A DNA stretch of 64,000 nucleotides from Lepturacanthus savala (taxonomy: Eukaryota > Chordata > Actinopteri > Scombriformes > Trichiuridae): assembly GCA_030544235.1 (NCBI GenBank), contig CM060466.1:3255592-3319591 (forward strand), written 5' to 3'. The notes beneath the pieces were generated by a model, which was given only the letters and a program-made list of their open reading frames with translations, made no database searches and was not told where the DNA came from. Every line of letters begins with the position of its first letter. Within the stretch, counting starts at the first letter, position 1. Both the position numbers and the translations under genes were made by a program. This document shows positions 46,545-57,260 of this stretch, in pieces.

Positions 46545-46932
46545 TTAGAATTATGTCTAAATGGTCCTCTAAAGTTTTTTTTTAAAGAAAAGCACTGTTT
46601 TTTTCAATGAAGATAACTTTAAACTAATGATAAATCCACTCTATACATCACTAATGTGGTAAATGACTATTCTAGCTGCATCAATATCTACATATGTGTA
46701 TAGAGGCCCATTTCCAGCAACTATCACTCCAGTGTTCTAATGGATCAATGTGTTTGATCATTGATCAGAAGGTTAATGGATGATTAAAAAACCCTTGATG
46801 CTAACATGTTAGCACAGCTGGAAACAGTTTAGCTGCTTAGAGAAGATAGAAAACTGACCTTCTTTTGACCATAGTATAGTTAGAGCATAGAAAACACTAA
46901 ATCGTCTGGGTGACTGAACCTTTGTGTAGGTA
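46545..46932 (-). mobile_element. Tc1/mariner-like MITE, inverted copy
   Basis: Carries the complement of the 15985-16275 body ('ttgatgctaacatgttagca', 'ggatcaatgtgtttgatcat') and ends 'aaatcgtctgggtgactgaa', the complement of the left part of the 40499 element. Confidence 0.65.
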
Positions 46933-47116
46933 TAAGAGAACAATTAGTGGTGTAAGGATTCATCAACTACATGGATTTATATCAATTTATATTCCTGTGA
47001 TCCAACTATGTGTGTTCACCAACAGACAAATATTGACATTAGTGCACGGCTCCATTAATTTCTAGGTTAATTTGTTTTACATCAAGAAGTTTGTCATTTA
47101 AAACCATGAGAGACTC

Positions 47117-47165
<49 letters not shown>

Positions 47166-48118
47166 CTCCAGAGCCTTGTCGAGATGATTGAAGGAAGTGA
47201 TGAGTAGTAGAACAGGAGCAGAAAGTGAAAGACGTCAGTGAGAGTTTTAATTTAGTTTCAGCACCAAGTCTGATGGGACTCCATTAAGATGTCACCGTTG
47301 TAAATGTATAGTTTTCATTTCACTACAGTTACACACACACACACACTTTATTATGAACATTGACATCAACATATCTTACATATATCCAGACAGATATATT
47401 TGTTATAATATAAAACATTGTACAATAAGGCATCAACGTGAATGTTCAGTTTTAGTTGGTATCAGACTTCAGACACATTTTCAGAGGAAAAAAAAGGTGA
47501 AATGTTGCAAATAAAAGTTTTAACACTTGGCCGAGGTGGATAAATCGGCTTATTAAAGTAGAGACTGTGCAATAAAGGTTGACAGAAACATTCTTTTGCA
47601 CCTTTCAGCAGCTGATTGTAGTTCTACGTCATGCCGATGGCTCCCATACGTCTGTCTGAGTTGTAATATATAATATAATCCACACACCTTGATGCAGATG
47701 GTGGAATTCACTGAATTCACAGTGTCAGTTTTCTCATTTGCTTTCAAGTCCCACCGGTTCCATGACCCAAAAAGAAAATGACATTATGTTTATCCGAAAC
47801 GTCTGAGCTGATCATTTTAATTGGAGCGAAGAAAACTATCAAAGCAACATCTGTGAGCCGCCGCGTCACTAAAGCCGCTTCATCACGAGATTAAAACCGA
47901 GCTGTGAGGATGCATCCTAATGCTCGCCAAAAAAAAAAGAGCTTCCTGTTGCCATGACGAGGAAAACACGCCGATTCAATGATCCATTGATCAGAAAGGA
48001 GACGCATCATCTCCCTGCACTTTATAGTAAAACTCTCAGAGAAAATCAAAGCATAATTACCATTTAAAACTCGCAAAAAAGACTTTAAATGACACAGACA
48101 GAGATTTATGGTGAACCG
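46933..48118. other. Intron stretch with one (TG)n run
   Basis: TG run at about 47118-47163 and a short CA run at 47333-47346. The rest shows no exon, RNA gene or repeat end I can name. Confidence 0.4.
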
Positions 48119-48119
48119 C

Positions 48120-48715
48120 TTTAACATTTAAAGGCTAAATTTAACTAATTGGAATTAACATGAACAAGCTATAGGGATATCTGTAATTCAGATTTTACTA
48201 TAGAGACAATAGAATTACAGAAATCTACAATGAAATGTCATTTAAATCCTCACACATCTTAAAATGACTATTGCCGATATCTGTAATTTCAATTTCGACT
48301 AAAGGCATAATGAAAGTCTCTATTTTCTAAACGTCTAATTCAAGTTATCTCACTTTATATTCTGACTGGATGGAATGAAAGTTACACATATCAAAATATC
48401 TATAATTTGAAAAGTAGATATCTACAATTACATCTATACTAGTCATAACTCGAACAGCGACATGCAGATATCATTAATTGTGATGAATTAAAGGTATAAT
48501 ATAGAGTATAACTCCAGGTTTAAATACATTAACCTTTGTGGTTGTAGAAATATTTCATATTATCATTTATAGCAGGAAAACTGAAAAATAGACCTGGAGC
48601 TTAAGTGGATAATTGTAGTGAATTAAAGACATTTGAACTGGAATTACTACTATTGGTAATTCAGTTACAGATATCAGATAATTGTAGGTGTCTGTGATGA
48701 CAAACCCCACACACA
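48120..48715. repeat. Dispersed repeat with 'gatatctgtaat' motifs, copy 2
   Basis: Collinear with 30800-31270 over several phrases. 48500-48615 additionally matches 22900-23050. 'acagatatc' and its complement recur, again giving internal symmetry. Confidence 0.5.
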
Positions 48716-48938
48716 TGAATGGAAAAAGTTGGAAGTAGGAAGATTGTACGAACTACTGTAAATGACAAATGTGGACAGGACGAATATAGTTGAGACTGAG
48801 TTTTAAATGTTGAAATAGATGCCGTTGGTATTTGCACCAAGCTGCTTTGACTTTGTGCTTTGACTTTGTCGGCTAAACATGTTTATTGGTGCAGAAGAGG
48901 AAGTTTAAAGAGTTGTGTTTGTGTCTGTGCTGCTGCAG

Positions 48939-49079
48939 GTGAGATGTGCTGCCGTCTTTGCTCTGGGGACGTTCGTAGGGAACTCAGCCGAGAGGACGGA
49001 CCACTCCACCACCATCGACCACAACGTCGCCATGATGCTCGCACAGCTCATCAACGACGGCAGCCCCGTGGTCCGCAAG
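48939..49079 (+). CDS. rptor: Raptor exon J
   Basis: 47 codons, VRCAAVFALGTFVGNSAER, TDHSTTIDHNVAMMLAQLI and NDGSPVVRK, about human 615-661, HEAT-type helices. The acceptor CTGCTGCAG is followed by GTGAGA, which is coding (Val-Arg) although it looks like a donor. The true donor is AAG/GTGACC and a long CA tract starts eight bases later. Phase 0 both sides. It is the last exon of the G-J group. Confidence 0.95.
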
Positions 49080-49086
49080 GTGACCT

Positions 49087-49087
<1 letters not shown>

Positions 49088-49140
<53 letters not shown>
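49088..49140. repeat. (CA)n just downstream of exon J
   Basis: About 52 bases of CA beginning 9 bases into the intron. Confidence 0.95.
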
Positions 49141-49142
<2 letters not shown>

Positions 49143-49399
49143 TACCCTGTCATTATCAGTGATGGATGACGTATTCTGATGCTTTACTTCAAAAAAATAG
49201 ACATTTTTGTCAGAAAATACTCAATGCTGAATTGAAAATCGTACCAATACTGTGTTTTATTACTATAATATATTATTATATTTTACTACTTATTAAATCA
49301 CTAAATCAGGTGCTTTTTTTGTAAATCATTTCCAAAAGTGAAGCTCATATCAGTGTTAATTTGTCAGCTATTTTTCAATTCATCATTTCAATCATATTT

Positions 49400-49905
49400 T
49401 TGTTTTTTCTTTTTTGTTTAGTGACATTTAGTCGACCAGAGTCCTGACATAGTAGTATACATAGTATTTTAGTTTGGTTTTAGTCGATTAAATCCAGTTT
49501 CAGTTAATGTTAATCAAATTGAATTTGGTCAAACCGTTAGATTCAGATCTTTCAGTGTGTTTCAGGCAGGAAAACATTTATTTAAATGTGGGTTAAGATG
49601 AGAAATTACTATTGAACGGCAGCATATTTTATCAGAGAAGCACTCGCCACGTCGCTGCATTTAGTGCCGACAACACTGATGCAAGAACGCTGGAGACATA
49701 CAAGTGACGTGCATCCATTGAAGGCCCTTTTTGGATTATAATTTTAAAAGTTTGCATTAATTTTTTATTTAATAAAGCAGTTTTTAGCGCCTTTTTTTAA
49801 TCCCCATTAAAATATGTGTGTTAATTTCCTCACAGACATTGAATTTGTCTTGTTGATGAATATTTTGTCAAGTCTCGTCTGATGAAATTAAATTACTGGT
49901 TTATT
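49400..49905 (+). mobile_element. Dispersed DNA repeat, homologous to the flanks of the 58-kb array
   Basis: Contains 'gtgtttcaggcag', 'gaagcactcgc', 'catttagtgccgaca', 'tttatttaataaag' and 'cgt(c/g)tgatgaaattaaa' in the same order as 58088-58260 plus 62070-62106. The 'tttagtc' rich left part is of the kind I remember from fish hAT-type non-autonomous elements. It has no array in the middle. Confidence 0.6.
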
Positions 49906-50426
49906 AATACTCACTATAATGTTAAAGTATATTCATTTTGTCTTCACCTGTTCTTCACAGTTGTTTCAGTCACCCCTCAAACACATTGAATTTTGAAAAA
50001 AAAAAAAGTTCGGTTTGGAGAAAACATCTATATCTGAGAGAGATCTCATTTAGTTAATATATTCATAGAAACGTGTTCATACAATAGAATAAAGAAATCT
50101 TTTGACAATCTAAATCAAAAATAAATGAGAGCGGGGACGATGCCGGGAAACGCATTAAGTGAGGAACATTGCAATAATCCAGTTTATGAGTAAATCAAAC
50201 TAAAAGCACCAATTCAACGTCTTTTGTTTGTGTGGCTTCAGAATAGAGTTTTATACCAAGTGTCTCTCTGGGACAAAACAATGCTGAGACGTATTAAACC
50301 TGTTTGCTCTGTTTAATATTTCCTGTGATTTTATCATATTGAGAAGAAAGAGATTATACAAACATTTGGATTAGATGGTTATTGCACCTTTGTCACATCA
50401 TAAATATTAAAGCATATCAATAAAAC

Positions 50427-50455
50427 GTGTGTGTGTGTGTGTGTGTGTGTGTTAG
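50427..50455 (+). promoter_or_regulatory. rptor: Exon K 3' splice site made of a GT run
   Basis: (GT)13 is followed directly by TAG and then exon K. There is no run of three or more pyrimidines in the last 29 bases before the exon. The splice site is fixed by the protein: the reading frame from exon J (AAG) to GAG CTG GTA agrees with raptor. Confidence 0.85.
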
Positions 50456-50576
50456 GAGCTGGTAGTGGCACTGAGTCACCTGGTCGTCCAATATGAAAGC
50501 AACTTCTGCACAGTGGCCCTGCAGTTTATAGAAGAGGAGAAGAACTACAGCGTTCCGTCACCAGCCAACACTGCAG
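50456..50576 (+). CDS. rptor: Raptor exon K
   Basis: 40 codons plus one base: ELVVALSHLVVQYESNFCTV, ALQFIEEEKNYSVPSPANTA, about human 662-701. It ends the conserved helical part and begins the Ser/Pro-rich linker. PSP aligns with human S696, a proline-directed phosphosite, and is conserved. The last base starts a Gly codon completed by exon L. The donor is GCAG/GTACCA. The acceptor is the unusual GT-run site described separately. Confidence 0.95.
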
Positions 50577-51644
50577 GTACCAACACACACTTTCAGTTTA
50601 GAGTTTACTAGAGATTTAAGTGGAATTATACATGAATGCACCTTTTGAAATGTTATAAAACAACACAGACGCTTCTGTTCATGGATGTTAAATAACCAAG
50701 AACAAATATTCAGCTGGCTTTTTACCTCCACTTCTTACATTTTCACACAATTCTCTGTACTTTCTACTCCTCACATTTTTATAAATACCCTCGTTACTTC
50801 CTCTTTCATTCCGGCTACCTTGTAGTTCATCATATTCACAATGCCTTCCCTACTACAGGTGAGGTTTTAGTGAACAAATAAAATATCTTATGGGACAATA
50901 TCAAAAATACCATGTGTTGTAAGATACTAGATAGTTTAAACTCTCCTAAAAATATTTTTTAAAAAGGAAAAACCCTAACCCCTAACTAACCAACTTAAAC
51001 TTTTATGGCCCCAGTTTAAAAAAAAAAAATCCACCCCAAACAATGTCATGCACATGTCAGGGCAGTAGGTGGCGATAGCATCATAACAGGAAGGACATTT
51101 TAGCCAATCACAAGGCTAGAACACATCTCCATGGATACAACTTCCTGTTCCTGTCAAACAATATCGACAAGAAACTGGTTCACGTTTTATGTTTTTTGCG
51201 GAAATTATGTCTATGAAAGACCAGAGTTGATCAGACGGTAGCAGAGATTGACTTAGAAGAGGAATCTCTGAAAATCATTTTAGAAATAGGGTCAAGTGTG
51301 AGGGAAAAGACGATATTTCTTCTGGATTATATAGTAGGATATAGTAAGATAAAGTACTAGTCCTGCAGATGCTGCCTTAAAACTCCAAAGAAGAAGAAGC
51401 AACTGAGGTTTTCACATCACACAAAAGTTCACCCTAGACTCCGTTTACCAAAAACCTCTGGTTCCAGGAGCCAACAACTGTGGTTACATGTGGATAAAGG
51501 TCAAAACACATTCACATTAATGGAAATGAACCAAACTATGCGTCTTTGGTTGGAATGGACCAACTGCTGTGAATTATACGATGAGTTTAACATTCTTTAT
51601 GTTTGTGTTTGTCCTTCTCATCCAGCAACCTCCCTGTGGGGGGA
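50577..51644. other. Intron stretch with a decayed MITE remnant
   Basis: 51050-51170 resembles 35930-36190 in inverted order. 51420-51640 has no assignable content. No exon seen. Confidence 0.35.
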
Positions 51645-52174
51645 CACTGAGATTGCTCCACTAATCATGTACAAATATAGTGAAGCTATACATCAAATTA
51701 AACAGGAGAAACTCCACTACAAGCACATATAAGTCATATTTACACACACCAAACACAACTCCAACACCAAGCTAATTAATTAACAAATATGAAAATCGGT
51801 ATACGATCATAAAGCCAACCCACTCGCCACATTTTGATGGCTAGCGCTGATATAACATGATACTTCATGTTATACAAACAAATGACATCTCATATGAAAG
51901 CTGAGACTGTGACGAGTCCAACGGTACCATCAGTGTAGCTTTATGACAAAAACTCAGTAAACTAGCAGCCAAAAAACACTACAGTAAAAAGTCGCTTGTT
52001 TGAAGCGACGAACAAAAAATGTGTTTTTTTGTTGCTGTTTTGGGATGAAAATGTTTATTTGAGATCAATAAATGGTCGTTTAGTGTCGACCAACATCTCT
52101 GTGTTTATTCCAGAGACATACCCTACTGACTATGGGGATGTCCTAAACATAAAGAAGGGCTGGAGGTCAAGGGG
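51645..52174. mobile_element. piggyBac-like MITE, copy 2 (inverted)
   Basis: Nearly identical to 20942-21475 in opposite orientation. The right end CTGGAGGTCAAGGGG is followed by TTAA (52175-52178), 46 bases before exon L. The left end lacks the expected CCCGTT...TTAA border and joins different sequence at about 51645, so this copy is truncated or rearranged there. It carries the 60-codon frame shared with the other copies (51996-52178). Confidence 0.75.
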
Positions 52175-52223
52175 TTAAGTATGTTTGACTTCTTTTGATT
52201 GACATTATTCCTTCTGTCTTCAG

Positions 52224-52373
52224 GAGAACCTGGTAACCTGACACCAGGCCGGGACAGGGACAGTCCGGCCATCCCACGCCTGCGGTCGGTCAACTCCTAC
52301 ACCAACATCAGAGCTGCTACCACTGCACGCAACCTCAACAAGAGCCTGCAGAACCTCAACCTCAGCGAAGAGG
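52224..52373 (+). CDS. rptor: Raptor exon L (phospho-linker)
   Basis: Completes Gly and encodes 49 codons, EPGNLTPGRDRDSPAIPRL, RSVNSYTNIRAATTARNLN and KSLQNLNLSEE, plus one base. It covers the linker with human T706 (LTP conserved), S711 (DSP conserved), T714 (Ile here), S719 (RLRS conserved), S721 (Asn here) and S722 (conserved, AMPK site). The acceptor is CTGTCTTCAG and the donor GAGG/GTAAGA. This is the least conserved exon of the set, as expected for a disordered region. A MITE ends 46 bases upstream. Confidence 0.95.
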
Positions 52374-52747
52374 GTAAGAAAAGAGAGAGAAATACGATGA
52401 GTTAGAAGCTGTAACAGGTTTCATTAGGTTTTCCTCCTCTGCAGCAGCTCTACGTCCTCAGGCCGACTTCTTCAGTCACGTCGTTCCTTAGACGTTTAGC
52501 TCAGATCAACGAAACTTGTTTTTTAGCCGTGTATTTAAAAACGTGAGTGAAGCCAAAATCCTTATAATAATTCTTAGTTTGATGCATTGGGAACGCTGCG
52601 TTTTATATCCTAAATTAAAATGTGAAGGAAAATGTTTGAATTACTTTACAGAAAATGAAGAAAAATGAATATCAGGCTGTTGAAAGAAATTGCAGTTTCT
52701 GCTTTTTTCTTTACAAACTCAAATATTTACTCTATGAACTGAAGGAT

Positions 52748-54206
52748 TTAACATCACTAAACTGATATTTAGTTGTATAACCATGTTTTTTCCAGCTGTT
52801 TCACATCTGTGTTGCATGGAGTCGACCAATTTCTGGCTTCTATGAACAGGTACATTGATCAGTTTGCCTATATCAAAATACTTGAAGAGGTCATGTTGCC
52901 TTATGGCAAAGAGGAAATATGAGTTTCAACAAGACAACGACCGTAAACGCACCAGTAAACCAGCAGCATCTTGGTTCCAGACCAACAAACCCAATATCCA
53001 AACCATTTCATTTGCCCCAGAAACTCAGAAACAGCCTTTTTGACGTCACCCCACAACTTTTCAATGGGATTAAGGTTTGGGGATTGGGTTGGCCACTCCA
53101 GAATTTTAGTTTTGTTGGTCTGGAACCAAGATGCTGGTTCAGACTAGTGTGTTTAGGGTCATTGAAACTCACATTTAAAGGGAATTTTCTCTTTAATATC
53201 CAATATCCAAACCATTTCATTGTAGGATGACATCAAAAATGCTGTTTCTGAGTTTCTGGGGCAAATGAAATGGTTTGGATATTGGGTTTGTTGGTCTGGA
53301 ACCAAGATTCTGCTGGTTTACTGGTGTGTTTATGGTCGTTGTCTTATTGGTCAGGTCATGTTGCCTTGTGCTAAGGAGAAAATTCCCTTTAAATGTGAGT
53401 TTCAATGATCCTAAACACACCAGTAAACCAGCAGGATCTTGGTTCCAGACCAACAAAATTAAAATTCTGCAATGGCCGACCCAATCCCCAAACCTTAATC
53501 CCATTGGAAAAATTGTAGGATGACATCAAAAATGCTGTTTCTGGGGCAAATGGAATGGTTTGGGGATTGGGTTTGTTGGTCTGGAACCAAGATTCTGCTG
53601 GTTTACTGGTGCGTTTATGGTCATTGTCTTGTTGAAACTCATATTTCAAGGGCATTTCCTCTTCAGCATAAGCCAACATGACCTCTTCAAGTATTTAGAT
53701 ATAGGCAAACTGATCAATGATCCCTTGTATGCGATAAATAGGCCCAACACTATAGTAAGAGAATCATCCCCATATCATGATGCTTGCCTGAAGTTACCAG
53801 TGAATACTGTCGACGGGTCTATTTATCAAATACAAGTGATCATGGATCAGTTTGCCTATATCAAAATACTAGAAGAGGTCATTTTGCCTTATGCTAAAGA
53901 GAAAATCCCCTTTAAATGTGAGTTTCAATGACCCTAAACACACCAGTAAACCAGCAGCATCTTGGTTCCAGACCAACAAAACTAAAATTCTGGAGTGGCC
54001 GACCCAATCCCCAAACCTTAATCCCATTGAAAAGTTGTGGGGTGACGTCAAAAATGCTGTTTCTGAGGCAAAACCAAGAAATTCAGAGGAATCATGAGGC
54101 TTAAATACCTGTTCATAGAAGCCAGAAACTGGTCGACTCCATGCAACACAGATGTGAAACAGCTGGAAAAACCATGATTATACAACTAAATATGCAGACA
54201 CTATTT
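52748..54206. mobile_element. Fold-back composite of Tc1 transposase fragments
   Basis: Outer arms of about 100 bases (52760-52860 and 54105-54200) are inverted copies: 'tagttgtataaccatg', 'ccagctgtttcacatctg' and 'gcatggagtcgacca' on the left, their complements on the right. Between them, pieces of the Tc1-type DDE catalytic region alternate in both orientations. Examples are FNDPKHTSKPAASWFQTNK, ILEWPTQSPNLNPIEKLWG at 53891-54097 (+), similar + pieces at 52919 and 53400, and inverted pieces at 53060-53190, 53250-53340 and 53550-53650. No complete transposase exists. Confidence 0.8.
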
Positions 54207-54745
54207 CTTTGAAGAGCCTAATATTAATTTAAATAAACTACACATTTCACACTTAGTCCCTTTTCCTAAACCAGTCGCACTTCACTGCAGCATCTTGAGC
54301 ATGAAGACACTCCTGGCAGCTTCGGGTCACATTTCCTATTAAAAGGATGATGTAGCAGGACGTGTCAAAGGGGATTTTAAGTAGTTAAACATGTCGGCTT
54401 TGCTTAAATTAGGATTTTTAACTATCGCAGCCTCGTATCGACTCTGGAATCCTTCCTGTCGGCAAACGTCTCAGGAGGATTCTCTGAGTGATTCCGCCGG
54501 TTTGATTGTGGGGTTCAGAGAATCCAGGATCCACATTAAAGTGCAGCAAATCCCACTTAACTTAACTTTATGAAGCCTCTAATAACAGAATGTTACGATG
54601 CTGCTTCATCAAGATCCTCATCGATATCAACCACAGGTTTTATCGTGACTCCTCAAACTGCACCGATCGACTTTAACTTTATCAGAGTTTAAAGTTTTTC
54701 TGTGGCACTTTAGACATTTTCATTCTGACTTTATACAACAACAAG
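54207..54745. other. Intron stretch, no recognised feature
   Basis: No exon or repeat end recognised. The 60-codon open frame at 54391-54573 is not recognisable. Confidence 0.35.
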
Positions 54746-55315
54746 GGAGGAACACTTTCTATTAACTGTTATAACTAGTTAATAGATCATTCGTAAACAG
54801 TAATAATGACTTATTAATCACTTGTTTACCAGCGTGTTAATAGACTATTAATAAACTATTAGCTAGTTAGAAATTAAGTTTTAAATAACAAGTAATAGTT
54901 AAAGGATTTATAACTGTCTTATACAAGCTGTTAACAAGTTATAAATGACTTGTTAACTGTATTTAACATTTAATAAATGAGGAATAGCTGCAACTTTAGA
55001 ATAATGTAGATAAACTGATATTTAACAGGTCATTAGTAAGTAATTCACTAATAGCTTGTTAATGATCTATTACTAATTTATAAGGTGTAGTTATACATCA
55101 TTAGTTAACAAGTCATTTATAACTTGTATCTATTGGCTTTCTATAAGGGACAGTTAAAACTGTTATTTAACAAGTCATATAACTAATTAACAGTTTATTA
55201 ATAGTCTATTAACTATCTATAAGGTGTTATAAATCCTTTAGTCACCAATAACTCATTTATTAATGATCTAATGACTAGTTATAATGAATAGTTATTGTAA
55301 AGTATTACCTATATT
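54746..55315. mobile_element. Long fold-back MITE (ggtaacacttt type)
   Basis: The left end GGAACACTTTCTATTAACTG and the complement of the right end (AGGTAATACTTTACAATAAC) are related. 'ttataactagt(t/c)a(a/t)tagatcatt' follows in both arms. Inverted similarity continues inwards ('tttaacaagtcat', 'acttgttaa'). AT-rich and non-coding. Such 'ggtaacactttat' repeats are common in fish, but I cannot name the superfamily. Confidence 0.65.
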
Positions 55316-56168
55316 CATATGGTCTTGAAAAAACTGGAATTTGGAACTAGCTATTTGAAAATCGAGAGAAGTTTGGGAAAAATTCTGGAAAAAATGCATT
55401 TCAATTACCTGCATAATAGAGTATATGTGGATCTACTTTCCAACATTATACATGAGAAATAAGAATAAACTTTGTGTGTCAACTCATGCAGAAATGCAGC
55501 TTTTACAGCAGATATTAACTAAACATTAAAACCCCCAAAAGAACAGATCTTGGAAATGTCCTTTTAAAAAGTCTATGAACCCAGATTTATGCACAAAAAA
55601 GAACAGAGAGAGGAAAGTTAATAAAAACCTGCTGCTGAGGTTTTTCTGGACCTGCAGTTCTCTCTCTGGCCTGCAGGGGCAGCACCAGCAGAGACCTGAG
55701 GACTGGTGCTGACCCTGGTGCTGAAATCCTGATATTAACACAGAAGTCAGATTTACATGTTAATGCTGGGAATCAATTACAGGACAAATAATTAAGCATG
55801 ATTAAATAGTCCTGATTCATCCTGAGTGTAAAACACTAGAATTTAGTCAGAAATGTCCTTTAAAGATGTTTTTAAGGCGTAAACATGCACTGAGAGATGA
55901 TCAGAAACTGAAATGTTGTTTTCTACACGTCTTTAATCTTAATATTCCCTGAATTAATCAGTGTAGGGGGAAAAAAATATAGGCCAAAGCAGAAACATAT
56001 TAATGGAGGAGAAGAAAGGGAATAAAAGAGAAGTTTATCTTCAGAAGATGAAAATATATTCTGAGTTTCTAAAAAAGAAGAAAAGGTCAAATCAGCTTGA
56101 GGTTAAAGGTGAGAATTGAAATGCATTTATGATTATAAGAAGGTTTAGTTGATAGATGGATTGAAAGC
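55316..56168. other. Intron stretch, no recognised feature
   Basis: Contains 'ctgctgctgaggtttttctg' and other unassigned sequence. No exon, RNA gene or repeat border recognised. Confidence 0.35.
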
Positions 56169-56689
56169 CCCCTTGACCTCCAGCCCTTTTTTATGTTTAG
56201 GACATCCCCATAGTCAGTAGGGTATGTCTCTGGAATACTAAACGACACTAAACGACCATTTATTGATCTCAAATAAACATTTTCATCCCAAAACAGCAAC
56301 AAAAAAACACATTTTTTGTTTGTCGCTTCAAACAAGCGACTTTTTACTGTAGTGTTTTTTGGCTGCTAGTTTACTGAGTTATTGTCATAAAGCTACACTG
56401 ATGGTACCGTTGGACTCGTCACAGTCTCAGCTTTCATATGAGATGTCATTTGTTTGTGTAACATGAAGTATCAGAGCGCTAGCCATCAAAATGTGGCGAG
56501 TGGGTTGGCTTTATGATCGTATACCGATTTTCATATTTGTTAATTAATTAGCTTGGTGTTGGAGTTGTGTTTGGTGTGTGTAAATATGACTTATATGTGC
56601 TTGTAGTGGAGTTTCTCCTGTTTAATTTGATGTATAACTTCACTATATTTGTACATGATTAGTGGAGCAATCTCAGGATCCGGAACGGG
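56169..56689. mobile_element. piggyBac-like MITE, copy 3
   Basis: Same orientation and near-identical body as 20942-21475. The left end CCCCTTGACCTCCAG is present but preceded by GAAAGC, not TTAA. The right end GGG is followed by TTAA (56690-56693). A short deletion removes the 'aacacagagatgttggtcg' region. Confidence 0.8.
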
Positions 56690-56899
56690 TTAATGCCTCG
56701 TTAGCCGGTTTAGCTGCTACTTTATTCCCTGAGCTTTTGGCATTTTTCCCCTGTTTTCACTCTGATTTTGACTATTTTATTGTCTTTTTTTGGTCAAAAC
56801 TACCTGATGAAGGTCTGAAAAATGAACCGTCATTACATTAAATTACTATTTTTGCCGTTGGAGGCTGATTCAGGCGGATAAAGACACATAAAAGATAAA

Positions 56900-57260
56900 G
56901 TGTCCGCCCTCCGTCTGCTCCGACTCATCCCTACAAGTGGAGCTAAATCACTGCGTGAAACCCTCCGACACACACGCCTTCTAATTCACACTCACACACG
57001 CTGCCTCCGATCCGCGGCGTGTGTTTATCATCGATGAGGATTCCCGTTCCCCTCCGATCTCCGTTTCCACATTTCAGCCCCTTCCCCCGCCCGCCGGGCT
57101 CCCAGGATGTATGTCTCCGCGGCTGATATGAGTCAGAGTAACGTTTGGTGATAAAAGGAGTTTAGAGCGGCCGTGACTGGACCCGACGGCTGGAAATCAA
57201 CTTCCTGCGTCGGCGCGGAGCCTCGGCTGTTCACACATCTTTCGCCTTTTCACGGCGATG
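56900..57260. other. CpG-rich intronic patch
   Basis: A 350-base stretch is much richer in G+C and CpG than its surroundings ('ccgatccgcggcgtgtg', 'cccgcccgccgggctccc', 'gtcggcgcggagcctcgg'). It is not an exon of raptor. It could be a regulatory island or simply an unmethylated or conserved intron segment. No promoter element can be assigned with confidence. Confidence 0.4.

Noticed and set aside
48939..48944. GTGAGA at the start of exon J as a donor of a tiny exon
   Set aside because: Reading through it gives Val-Arg of raptor with the frame preserved, and a proper donor lies at 49080.
53891..54097. Functional Tc1 transposase
   Set aside because: Only the last part of the DDE domain is present, interrupted by stops, and duplicated in inverted pieces. 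No N-terminal DNA-binding domain exists in the region.
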